A stretch of 16,655 nucleotides of DNA from positions 1 through 16,655 of the forward strand of contig JAZNIR010000065.1 of NCBI GenBank assembly GCA_045577595.1. Direction: 5' to 3'. Shown here one piece after another: positions 1-6,080 of the stretch. Below the pieces are notes generated by a model. The model was not told where the DNA came from, made no database searches, and was given only the letters and a program-made list of their open reading frames with translations. Position 1 is the stretch's first letter; each line of letters starts with the position of its first letter. Position numbers and translations under genes: made by a program. The DNA is from Scatosoma sp045577595 (lineage in GTDB: Bacteria > Bacillota > Clostridia > Christensenellales > Borkfalkiaceae).

Positions 1-2
1 AT

Positions 3-695
3 CAACTCCTTGGCTCACAGAACGACATGGCTCCGATCCGACTTCATTCGGTTATGGTGTCGCAACTTGCCGAAGCCAGCGCGGCGGCGATTGGGGAAAA
101 CGTAGACCTTGCCCGCGCGGCGGCGCTTTATCACGACGTCGGGAAATTGCACTGCCCCGAACATTTCACGGAAAATCAAGGGGATTATAACTTACACGAC
201 GAGCTCACCCCCGAACTTTCGGCGGATATTATCCGTTCGCACGCAAAAGACGGGTACGCGCTTATCCGCAATCATCATTTGCCTGAATTTTTGGCGGACG
301 TGGCGGTGGAACATCACGGCACGTTGCCGATACGGTATTTCTATGCAAAGGCGTTGAAACTTACCGACGGGGAATTGAATATCGAAGACTATTCGTATAT
401 GGGGCCGAAACCGCAAAGTAAGTTGTCGGCGATTATAATGATTTGCGACGCCAGCGAAGCGGCGGTGCGGGCGGTGAACGCGCGTACGCCCGAAGAAACC
501 GAACGGGCGATTCGCGGAATTATCGAAGAGCGTATGGATTTGGAACAGTTTGCCGAATGCGATATTACGATGGCGGATTTAACGAAAATCCGTATGGCGC
601 TCGTCAACACCCTTTCGGGCGTGTATCATCACCGTATTCAATATCCAAGCATTAAATACCGTTCGAAAACGGGCGGAAAGCGAGACGACGTATGA
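3..695 (+). CDS. pgpH: Cyclic-di-AMP phosphodiesterase PgpH, C-terminal HD domain (5' partial)
   Basis: This is the end of a 7TM-HD membrane phosphodiesterase that hydrolyses cyclic di-AMP in the cytoplasm. The reading frame is open to the window edge, so the receptor and transmembrane parts lie upstream. The residues around the first in-frame ATG at 27 (IRLHSVMVSQLAEASA) already align with the interior of the HD domain, so that ATG is not a true start. Visible metal-binding features, in order, are that first His, YHDVGK, the ENQ/LHDELTPELSA segment, IRSHAKDGYAL, EHHGT, then the GPKPQSKLSAIIM and CDASEAAVRA segments, ending with VYHHRIQYPS. All are hallmarks of the PgpH (YqfF) family. The stop overlaps the ybeY start (ATGA), so the two are translationally coupled. 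The order pgpH-ybeY-era-recO matches Bacillus yqfF-yqfG-dgkA-cdd-era-recO, supporting the call. Identity is very likely; the exact substrate is inferred from the family. Confidence 0.93.
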   Translation, partial: QLLGSQNDMAPIRLHSVMVSQLAEASAAAIGENVDLARAAALYHDVGKLHCPEHFTENQGDYNLHDELTPELSADIIRSHAKDGYALIRNHHLPEFLADVAVEHHGTLPIRYFYAKALKLTDGELNIEDYSYMGPKPQSKLSAIIMICDASEAAVRAVNARTPEETERAIRGIIEERMDLEQFAECDITMADLTKIRMALVNTLSGVYHHRIQYPSIKYRSKTGGKRDDV

Positions 696-1180
696 GCGGG
701 GAATTTCAAATTTATTGCGACGACGAAGAAATTTTTCCTTGCGCAAAAGCGCGCGCTTTGGAAAAGGCGCTTTTAGGCGTAACGGCGTCGGATATTCCGC
801 TTGCCGTAGAAGTTTGTTTTGTAAGCGAACAGGAAATCCGCCGTTTAAACGGGGAAACGCGTGGGGTGGACAAGGTTACCGACGTGTTGAGTTATCCCGC
901 GCTGGATAACGTAAAAGGAAAAACGTTGCGCAAAAAGGATTTCCCTTTGGACGTGGACGAAAACGGGAATTTGTTTGTCGGCTCGATTGCCGTTTGTGTA
1001 GAGCGGGCGCGCGAACAAGCGGAAGAATACGGACATTCGATGGAGCGGGAATTGCATTATTTAATCGTGCACGGCGTGATGCACTGTCTTGGCTACGACC
1101 ATATGACGGACGAAGAAAAGGCGGAAATGCGGGAAAAGGAAGAGCTCGTTTTAGGAAAGCTTGGGATTTTGAGAAAGTAA
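692..1180 (+). CDS. ybeY: Endoribonuclease YbeY, 16S rRNA maturation
   Basis: YbeY is a small zinc-dependent endoribonuclease needed for 16S rRNA 3'-end maturation and ribosome quality control in the cytoplasm. The 162-residue protein is of normal family length. The metal-binding signature HGVMHCLGYDH gives His127, His131 and His137. The conserved upstream block LNGETRGVDKVTDVLSYP (residues 52-69) matches the family pattern LN..yR..d..TDVLSFP. The start ATG overlaps the pgpH stop by four bases, so translation is probably coupled, which explains the lack of a strong independent ribosome binding site. The next gene, era, is a functional partner in ribosome assembly. In Bacillus a diacylglycerol kinase and a cytidine deaminase gene lie between them; both are absent here. 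Confidence 0.96.
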   Translation: MSGEFQIYCDDEEIFPCAKARALEKALLGVTASDIPLAVEVCFVSEQEIRRLNGETRGVDKVTDVLSYPALDNVKGKTLRKKDFPLDVDENGNLFVGSIAVCVERAREQAEEYGHSMERELHYLIVHGVMHCLGYDHMTDEEKAEMREKEELVLGKLGILRK

Positions 1181-1203
1181 GAAAGGCAAAAAGGAGTTTG
1201 TAA

Positions 1204-2091
1204 ATGAGAAGCGGATACGTTGCCGTAATCGGCAGAGCGAATGCGGGGAAGAGCACCCTTATCAACGTGCTCGTGGGGGAAAAGGTGTCGATTGTATCGC
1301 CCAAGCCCCAAACGACGCGGGACAGAATACTCGGGGTTTTGACGGAAAAGGATTATCAAATCGTTTTCGTGGATACGCCGGGAATTTATAGGGCGAGAAA
1401 CGCGCTTACCGATATGATGATGCGTACGACGGACACCAGCGCGAAATCGGTGGACTTTATTTTATACGTTTTGGACGGGCACGAGGGGATACGCGAAGAA
1501 GAGTTCGATTTGATAAAAAAATACAAAGAACTCGGCGTACCGATGGCGGTAGCTTATACGAAAATCGACATTATGCCCAAAGAAAACATACCGCTGGATA
1601 TGGCGAAAATTTCCGACGCGGGATTGGATTTGGACGTATTTCCCGTTTCGGCGAGAAAGGGAAAAAACGTGCAAGCGTTGAAAGAATTTTTGGCAAACGC
1701 GATGCCGATTGGCGAAAAAGTGTTTGAAGAAGATATCGTATCGGATAAAAGCGAGCGTTTTATGATTTCCGAAATTATGCGGGAAAAGATTTTGTTGAAG
1801 TTCGATAAGGAAATTCCGCACGGGATTGCTATCGTGATTAACACGTTTGCGTTAAACGACAACGGCGTGTACGAAATCAATCTCGATATCGTATGCGAAC
1901 GGGCAAATCATAAGGCGATTTTGATTGGTAAACAAGGCAAGGCGATTAAGGAAGTTTCGTCGTTTGCTCGGCAAGATATGGAAAAGTTTCTCGGCGCGAA
2001 AGTGTTTTTAACGACGTACGTGAAAGTGAAAGAAGATTGGCGGGACAAGCCGAATTTATTGCGCGAATACGGCTATGAAGATTTGAAATAA
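1204..2091 (+). CDS. era: GTPase Era, 30S ribosome assembly
   Basis: Era binds GTP and the 3' end of 16S rRNA during small-subunit assembly. The 295-residue protein has the usual two-domain layout. The GTPase domain shows G1 GRANAGKS (10-17), G2 PQTTRDR, G3 DTPG (57-60), G4 TKID (119-122) and a G5-like SARKG. The C-terminal KH domain shows LIGKQGKAIKEVSSFARQ and then the closing KVKEDWRDKPNLLREYGY. Two motifs depart from the common form: G1 has Ala at the positions of Pro and Val in GRPNVGKS, and G4 has Thr instead of Asn in NKxD. Both changes occur in other TRAFAC GTPases, so function is probably kept. An AAGGAG ribosome binding site lies about 7 bases before the ATG. It follows ybeY by 23 bases and is probably in the same operon. 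Confidence 0.96.
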   Translation: MRSGYVAVIGRANAGKSTLINVLVGEKVSIVSPKPQTTRDRILGVLTEKDYQIVFVDTPGIYRARNALTDMMMRTTDTSAKSVDFILYVLDGHEGIREEEFDLIKKYKELGVPMAVAYTKIDIMPKENIPLDMAKISDAGLDLDVFPVSARKGKNVQALKEFLANAMPIGEKVFEEDIVSDKSERFMISEIMREKILLKFDKEIPHGIAIVINTFALNDNGVYEINLDIVCERANHKAILIGKQGKAIKEVSSFARQDMEKFLGAKVFLTTYVKVKEDWRDKPNLLREYGYEDLK

Positions 2092-2117
2092 TCCGCCTAA
2101 TTTTCGCCGTATAAATC

Positions 2118-2142
2118 CCCGAAATTTTCCGCAAAATACGGG
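2118..2142 (+). promoter_or_regulatory. Small hairpin just before the yqzL ribosome binding site
   Basis: CCCG at 2118-2121 pairs with CGGG at 2139-2142, and ATTTT at 2124-2128 pairs with AAAAT at 2133-2137, leaving a CCGC loop. The hairpin abuts the G-rich Shine-Dalgarno of the next small gene. It may tune translation or be chance; no T-run follows, so it is not a terminator. Confidence 0.25.
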
Positions 2143-2157
2143 TGGGGGGATACGGAT

Positions 2158-2268
2158 ATGCGAAATCGCGAAGAAAACGGCGCAAGCAAGCTTGCGTGGG
2201 AATTGTTTCAAAAGACGGGGAACGTCAGTTATTATATGCTCTACCACGAATTGATGCGAAAAAAGTGA
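2158..2268 (+). CDS. yqzL: YqzL-like small protein
   Basis: This 36-codon gene between era and recO encodes a small protein of unknown role. The core LAWELFQKTGNVSYYMLYHE (residues 13-32) matches the pattern I recall for the YqzL family of Bacillus (W..F..TGNI..Yll.kEl). In Bacillus that gene also sits between era and recO, so sequence and position support each other. A GGTGGGGGGA ribosome binding site ends 7 bases before the ATG. The ORF is complete, with a TGA stop 48 bases ahead of recO. It is shorter than many family members because it lacks the acidic tail. It is short enough that automated gene callers may drop it. Confidence 0.75.
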   Translation: MRNREENGASKLAWELFQKTGNVSYYMLYHELMRKK

Positions 2269-2316
2269 TTTGCGGGGGGCAGGGATAAGGCGAATTTACA
2301 AAAGGATAGGCGCGGA

Positions 2317-3048
2317 ATGGAAGTTAAAACGGAAGCGGTGGTGTTGCAAGCGATAGATTATAAAGACAACGACAAGTTGTTAACTTTATTTTCGCCCTCG
2401 CTTGGGAAGATTACCGCCTGCATCAAAGGGGTGAAAAAACCGAAAGCGAAACTTGCGTTTTCCGCGCAACCTTTTTGTTTTGCCGAGTACGTGTTGGCGG
2501 AAAAGGCGGGGCGTTACACGGTTACCAACGCCTATCTGCACGAGAGCTTTTTTGAACTGCGTGCCGATTTCAACCGCTTTTACGCAGGTTGCGCGGCGGC
2601 GGAAGTTTGCAAAGAACTTTCAGTGGAAAACGAACGGTACGAAGGGCTGTTTATCGCCTTTATCGAGTGTTTAAAAGGGCTTTGCTTGGCGGAAGAAAAC
2701 GAAGCGGAAACGTTGATTTCTTTCTTGCTCGTTGCCTTACGAGAAAGCGGATATCCGTTGGATTTGGGGTATTTGGAAGATTGCGACGGGGAAGAATGTA
2801 CACGCCTTTGTTTTGATTTTTCGGACGGGCAGTTTGCGCCGTTTGAACGGCTTGGCGGGGGCGAGCGGGTGAGCGTTTGCACCTATCACGTTTTGCGCAA
2901 GTGCGCGGGGCTTACCTTTGACGAAGAGAAATTGCAGGGCGGGAAAAAGCGTGCGTTACGCCTTTTAAAAGCCTTTTTAACCGAAAAGACGGAAGGGAAG
3001 TTTGATAATTTGGGCGAAGTGATACGAATGACGGACGAAAAAGAATAA
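2317..3048 (+). CDS. recO: DNA repair protein RecO
   Basis: RecO works with RecR (and RecF) to load RecA on SSB-coated single-stranded DNA in gap repair and to anneal complementary strands. The 243-residue length is normal. The N-terminal OB-fold begins with the typical MEVKTEAVVLQAIDYKDNDK.LTLFSPSLGKI, followed by KGVKKPKAKL and the helical central domain with FYAGCAAAEV. The C-terminal zinc-finger region is degenerate: Cys156, Cys161, Cys165, Cys188 and Cys196 are present, but the usual CxxC...CxxC spacing is not. This is common in the family, and annealing activity does not always need zinc. It lies in the era-yqzL-recO order expected for Firmicutes. AAAGGA about 11 bases upstream is the likely ribosome binding site. 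Confidence 0.93.
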   Translation: MEVKTEAVVLQAIDYKDNDKLLTLFSPSLGKITACIKGVKKPKAKLAFSAQPFCFAEYVLAEKAGRYTVTNAYLHESFFELRADFNRFYAGCAAAEVCKELSVENERYEGLFIAFIECLKGLCLAEENEAETLISFLLVALRESGYPLDLGYLEDCDGEECTRLCFDFSDGQFAPFERLGGGERVSVCTYHVLRKCAGLTFDEEKLQGGKKRALRLLKAFLTEKTEGKFDNLGEVIRMTDEKE

Positions 3049-3075
3049 GAAAATTTAAGAAATAGGAAAAGAAAT

Positions 3076-4617
3076 ATGGAACAAGAACTTAAAACGAAAG
3101 AAAACGGCGTAGTGGTTACGCGCGCTGAAAAAAGAGACGCGGTGAAAGGCATTATCCGCGAATTGTTACAGCAAAAAAATTATAAAGCGGGGGAATTGAT
3201 TGACGACGCGGCAAAGGTGTATTCCCAACGCTTTAAAGGGGAAGAAACGGACAACGTAAACGACGTAAAAGGGCGGGTAGGCTCGGTGCTCGACGTGATG
3301 AAAAAGGAAAACGAAGTGTCGTTTGACGAGGGTATATATGCGTTGAAAGGCGTTTCCACCGTAGAAACGGCGAATGAAGTCGTGGAAAAGAAAAAAAATA
3401 CGGCGACGGCGAAAGCAAAGAAAACCGCCAAGAAAACGGAAGAAAAACAAGACGGAAAAGCGGAAGAAACGCCTGCGCCCGTTGCGGAAGAAAAGAAACC
3501 GACGAAAAAGCGCGCTTCCAAGAAAAAGGAAACGACGGAAGAAAAAACCGAAAAAGCCGAAACGGTGGCAACGGTGGAAACGGCGGTTGTAGAAGAAAAA
3601 AAGCCCGCTAAAAAACGCGTTTCCAAGAAAAAGGCGACGGTGGAAAATCCGCCTATGCAAGAACAACCAATCGAAGAAAAACAGGAAGAAATAAAGGAAC
3701 TGCAACCGCCCGTTGAAAGCAAAGCGGAAGAAGTGCCGGAAGAAAAAGTTGAAGAAAAGGCGACGGAAAAAACGCCGATAAGTACGTTGCCGTCGGTGAT
3801 GGATATCAGCTTTTTATTAGGCGGGGCAAACGGTTTGAAAAAGGCGGAAAAACAAGGCGCGAACAAGCAAGAGCAACCGGCGGAAAAAGAAGAAAAGAAA
3901 GAAAACAAGCCGATAAAAACACAAGAAAAACCGCAAAAAACGGTGGTGGAAAACGCTTTGACGGTGGAAAAGGCTACGCAAAAAAGCGAAGAGAAAAAGA
4001 CGGCGCAAAACGCAAAAAAACAACCGACGAAACGGACGGAAACGCCGAAAAAGACGGCGCGAACGATGACGGCGGACGAGCGCTTGAAAGACGCGTTTTT
4101 GAAAAAATTGCACAAGCTTGGCGGGGAATATTTCGAATATTATTCGGTGTATTTGTTGGAAAAATATTCGAGAATGAACGGCAGAAGATTGGAAAGTTTA
4201 AAAGTGTCCGCAGGCGACCGCGACGGTGGCATTGACGGGGAAATAGAAGTTACGGATAGGCTTGGATTTAGAGAAACCATCTACATACAGGCGAAAAATT
4301 GGGACCCGAGCAAAGGGGACGAAAAACTGTGGGTGGTTGGCGAAACGTTGTTGCAACAATTTATCGGCGCGTGCGTTTGTCGGCAAGCAAAAGACGGTAA
4401 ACAACACTGTCGGGGTATCTTTATCACGACTTCGCGATTTACTCCCGAAGCCAAAAGGATTTTGGAAGATACGGCGGATAAATTCGTCGGTTACGACGGG
4501 GAAGATTTGTACGAAACGGCGAAAGAGTGCGGTTTTGGGATTGTGAAAAAGAACGGCGAATACGTATTGGACGAAAACTTGCTTTCGGGCGAAAAAGCGT
4601 TTTTCAATATGGCGTAA
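3076..4617 (+). CDS. Mrr-type restriction endonuclease domain protein with long Lys/Glu-rich linker
   Basis: This 513-residue protein has three parts. Residues about 15-93 form a compact helical domain ending VGSVLDVMKKENEVSFDEGIYALKG, which resembles a winged-helix (HARE-HTH-like) DNA- or protein-binding module. Residues about 94-335 are a low-complexity linker rich in Lys, Glu, Pro, Ala and Thr. The linker carries a repeated block (EEKKPTKKRASKKK at 138-151 and EEKKPAKKRVSKKK at 173-186) and an internal non-repetitive island (234-255). Residues about 336-513 form a PD-(D/E)xK Mrr-cat domain: GGIDGEIE with Asp387, then IYIQAK with Gln405 and Lys407, then LQQFIGA and GIFITTSRFTPEAK. Mrr enzymes cut DNA, often modified DNA (type IV restriction). 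All catalytic residues appear intact. It begins 27 bases after recO with AGGA upstream, suggesting co-transcription with repair genes. A specific role is not known; restriction or DNA repair are both possible. Confidence 0.85.
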   Translation: MEQELKTKENGVVVTRAEKRDAVKGIIRELLQQKNYKAGELIDDAAKVYSQRFKGEETDNVNDVKGRVGSVLDVMKKENEVSFDEGIYALKGVSTVETANEVVEKKKNTATAKAKKTAKKTEEKQDGKAEETPAPVAEEKKPTKKRASKKKETTEEKTEKAETVATVETAVVEEKKPAKKRVSKKKATVENPPMQEQPIEEKQEEIKELQPPVESKAEEVPEEKVEEKATEKTPISTLPSVMDISFLLGGANGLKKAEKQGANKQEQPAEKEEKKENKPIKTQEKPQKTVVENALTVEKATQKSEEKKTAQNAKKQPTKRTETPKKTARTMTADERLKDAFLKKLHKLGGEYFEYYSVYLLEKYSRMNGRRLESLKVSAGDRDGGIDGEIEVTDRLGFRETIYIQAKNWDPSKGDEKLWVVGETLLQQFIGACVCRQAKDGKQHCRGIFITTSRFTPEAKRILEDTADKFVGYDGEDLYETAKECGFGIVKKNGEYVLDENLLSGEKAFFNMA

Positions 4618-4624
4618 AAGGAAT

Positions 4625-4662
4625 AAAAAAGCGTACGGCTAAAATAGCGGTGCGCTTTTTTT
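4625..4662 (+). terminator. Intrinsic terminator after the Mrr-domain gene
   Basis: A long hairpin pairs AAAAAGCGTAC with GTGCGCTTTTT (one G-T wobble), with an inner GCT/AGC stem and an AAAAT loop. It ends in a run of seven T. It starts a few bases after the stop codon and closes the pgpH-recO transcription unit. Confidence 0.85.
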
Positions 4663-4767
4663 ATGCGCAAAACGGGCGTGGGAGCGCGTATGAAGCGTAA
4701 ATAGGCAACTTTTTTAATTGGCGCGCATATATTGATAGGGACAGCAAAAATATAAGGCGGTGGCGTT

Positions 4768-5112
4768 ATGGAATTGAGTTTTTCCGAGTTGCGCGCAAAA
4801 GAAGTCGTAAATACGCAAGACGGACGGAAGTTGGGAAAAGTTTGCGATTTGGTATTTTGCTATCCCGAGAATCGGTGGCTTGGAATCGTCGCGCCAAACG
4901 GGCGGAGCTTCGGCTTTAAAAGAAACGGCGTGTTTATTGATTTGAAGAATATCGTAAAAATCGGGGAAGACGTCGTACTGGTAAGCATTGGCGCGCAAAA
5001 AAAACCGTGTGGAAAGCCGTCTATGGACGATAACGCGTGCGGACATTCTCCAAAACCGCTTTTTATGAGCGGAGAATTCGAAAGTAGGCGGAGCTTTGGC
5101 GAATACGAATAA
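4768..5112 (+). CDS. YlmC/YmxH family PRC-barrel protein
   Basis: The N-terminal 75 residues (MELSFSELRAKEVVNTQDGRKLGKVCDLVF...) match the PRC-barrel of the YlmC/YmxH family, with the sELr.KEVV....G..LG...D pattern and the closing IVKIGEDVVLVS strand. Members are found mainly in spore-forming Firmicutes and are annotated as sporulation-associated; a biochemical activity is not established. At 114 residues it is longer than the usual 75-90. The extra C-terminal tail, roughly residues 76-114, is polar and contains two Cys residues with nearby Gly, Lys and His (PCGKPSMDDNACGH). AAGGCGG about 8-14 bases before the ATG is the likely ribosome binding site. It stands alone between the upstream terminator and the tRNA. 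Confidence 0.78.
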   Translation: MELSFSELRAKEVVNTQDGRKLGKVCDLVFCYPENRWLGIVAPNGRSFGFKRNGVFIDLKNIVKIGEDVVLVSIGAQKKPCGKPSMDDNACGHSPKPLFMSGEFESRRSFGEYE

Positions 5113-5163
5113 GAAAAGTTTTCAAAAAATAAAAAATTGGCGGGAAATAGCCCTAAAAACCGA

Positions 5164-5192
5164 TTGACATTTTTTTCTCGCGGTGATATAAT
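5164..5192 (+). promoter_or_regulatory. Consensus sigma-A promoter for tRNA-Val
   Basis: A perfect TTGACA (5164-5169) and a perfect TATAAT (5187-5192) are separated by 17 bases. An extended TG lies just before the -10. Transcription would begin near 5199, about 12 bases before the mature tRNA 5' end. Confidence 0.88.
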
Positions 5193-5210
5193 GAGCGTAC
5201 AACTTGACTT

Positions 5211-5288
5211 GGAGGCATAGTCTCAGTTGGTTAGAGCGCTCGCTTCACATGCGAGAGGTCAGGGGTTCAAGTCCCTTTGTCTCCACCA
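5211..5288 (+). tRNA. tRNA-Val (anticodon CAC)
   Basis: The cloverleaf is readable: acceptor GGAGGCA/TGTCTCC with one G-U pair, anticodon stem CTCGC/GCGAG with loop TTCACAT (anticodon CAC, reading GTG), T-arm AGGGG/CCCTT with loop TTCAAGT, discriminator A and an encoded CCA. The D-arm reads GTCTC...GAGC rather than GCTC...GAGC. This leaves an extra T at 5221, bulged in the D-stem, and gives an unusual total of 78 bases with CCA. The perfect promoter upstream suggests it is a working gene. Confidence 0.88.
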
Positions 5289-5329
5289 GGAAAGAGCCGT
5301 GATTTTGATACAAAATCACGGCTCTTTCC
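5289..5329 (+). terminator. Perfect 19-bp inverted repeat right after the tRNA CCA
   Basis: GGAAAGAGCCGTGATTTTG at 5289-5307 is exactly complementary to 5311-5329, with an ATA loop. It starts at the base after the CCA. Its right arm includes CTCTTT, but no T-run follows the stem. It probably ends the tRNA transcript or defines its 3' end for processing, but it is not a textbook intrinsic terminator. Confidence 0.6.
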
Positions 5330-5493
5330 AATGAAATTTATGCCTAATGGCATAAGTGAAATAATAGAATTATGAAATATCCTACGGATATGAAATATAC
5401 TTCGTATATGGTGGCATAAATTTTATATCATTTTTGCAAAGCAAAAATTTCATAATTCTTTAATTATTTCATATTGCTTGCAATATTTCATTG
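5329..5493. repeat. Array of seven short palindromes separated by TGAAAT / ATTTCA
   Basis: This AT-rich stretch is built of small hairpins. They are TTATGCC/GGCATAA (5338-5355), TAAT/ATTA (5362-5372), ATATCC/GGATAT (5377-5391), ATATAC/GTATAT (5395-5409), ATTTTTGC/GCAAAAAT (5430-5448), TAATT/AATTA (about 5452-5465) and ATATTGC/GCAATAT (5471-5486). In the left half they are bordered by TGAAAT (5332, 5357, 5373, 5391). In the right half they are bordered by its complement ATTTCA (5447, 5466, 5485). The ends CAATGAAAT (5329-5337) and ATTTCATTG (5485-5493) pair perfectly. Longer arms 5357-5378 and 5447-5471 also pair, with a 3-base bulge. The whole can fold as a nested multibranch structure directly before the four-helix-bundle gene. 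Confidence 0.8.
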
Positions 5494-5506
5494 AATATGC
5501 TAAACT
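5478..5506 (+). promoter_or_regulatory. Putative promoter of the four-helix-bundle gene
   Basis: TTGCAA (5478-5483) and TAAACT (5501-5506), the latter preceded by TGC, are 17 bases apart. The -35 lies inside the last palindrome of the array, so folding of the array could affect initiation. The leader would be only about 11 bases long and would contain GAGGTG. Confidence 0.45.
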
Positions 5507-5523
5507 GAATATGAGGTGTATAA

Positions 5524-5868
5524 ATGAAAGAGAATAAATTAGTAGATTTATCAATGGAATTAGCCGTAAATGCTATTGAGTTTTGCGAAAAGATAAAAGG
5601 TCATTATTCGCTTGTTAATCAGTTGGAACGTAGTGCGACTTCTATCGGCGCGAATATTCGTGAAGCGAATTACGCGCACGGAAAAGCCGATTTTATCGCA
5701 AAATTACAAATTGCATTGAAAGAGTGTTTTGAAACGGAATATTGGCTGGAATTGTTTATAAAAGCAAATTTAACAACGCCAGACGAGATAAAAGAAATAT
5801 ATAATTCTTGCGGAACGGTTCGACGGCTTTTAATTGCGTCAATCAACACCGCAAAGGAAAATAAATAA
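5524..5868 (+). CDS. Four-helix-bundle protein (S23 / 23S rRNA intervening-sequence / Avd-like family)
   Basis: The 114-residue protein is all-helical with no membrane segment. Its signature LVNQLERSATSIGANIREA (30-48) is the classic block of the S23/IVP family (LxxQLxRSa.SIgaNIaEg). It is followed by AKLQIALKECFETEYWL (59-75), also typical. Relatives are encoded inside intervening sequences of 23S rRNA genes, as Avd accessory proteins of diversity-generating retroelements, or as free-standing genes. The structure is a pentameric four-helix bundle that binds nucleic acid in the Avd case; other functions are unknown. GAGGTG lies 6 bases before the ATG. Here it stands alone between a structured palindrome array and its own terminator, with no reverse transcriptase or rRNA nearby. 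That arrangement suggests a small self-contained element beside a tRNA gene. Confidence 0.85.
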   Translation: MKENKLVDLSMELAVNAIEFCEKIKGHYSLVNQLERSATSIGANIREANYAHGKADFIAKLQIALKECFETEYWLELFIKANLTTPDEIKEIYNSCGTVRRLLIASINTAKENK

Positions 5869-5876
5869 AACACAAG

Positions 5877-5919
5877 CAGGGTTTTGAACGAAAAATTATC
5901 GTCAAAATCCTGTTTTTTT
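5877..5919 (+). terminator. Intrinsic terminator after the four-helix-bundle gene
   Basis: CAGGGTTTTGA (5877-5887) pairs with TCAAAATCCTG (5902-5912) with one G-T wobble, plus an inner CGA/TCG. A run of seven T follows. Confidence 0.87.
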
Positions 5920-6028
5920 CGTTTGGTGGAAATAGGTTTCGCGGAAACGCTGTATGCACAGGGGTTCACGCGAGCGAGCAAAAAGATGTCGATTTTTTAT
6001 TGAAACGTGCGTAAAACGGTTAATAAAC

Positions 6029-6057
6029 TTGCCGTTTGGACGGGATTATGATATAAT
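6029..6057 (+). promoter_or_regulatory. Promoter of the CHR transporter pair
   Basis: TTGCCG (6029-6034) and a perfect TATAAT (6052-6057) are 17 bases apart, with an extended TG before the -10. The 5920-6028 stretch before it shows no gene. Confidence 0.75.
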
Positions 6058-6080
6058 AAGAAAAAAAAGAGTAAATGATT

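Noticed and set aside
876..1304. Minus-strand 142-codon frame across ybeY and era
   Set aside because: It is a shadow of two strongly supported plus-strand genes and shows no domain.
3180..4115. Long minus-strand open frame (311 codons) opposite the Mrr-domain gene
   Set aside because: It is the antisense of the Lys/Glu-rich linker, giving an unnatural Phe/Ser-rich protein with no family pattern; the plus-strand gene has clear domains.
5329..5493. CRISPR array
   Set aside because: The repeated unit is only TGAAAT, the units between are different palindromes rather than spacers, orientation flips midway, and no cas gene is present.
5329..5868. Diversity-generating retroelement or 23S rRNA intervening sequence
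   Set aside because: The four-helix protein is of that wider family, but no reverse transcriptase, template/variable repeat or rRNA sequence is in the window.
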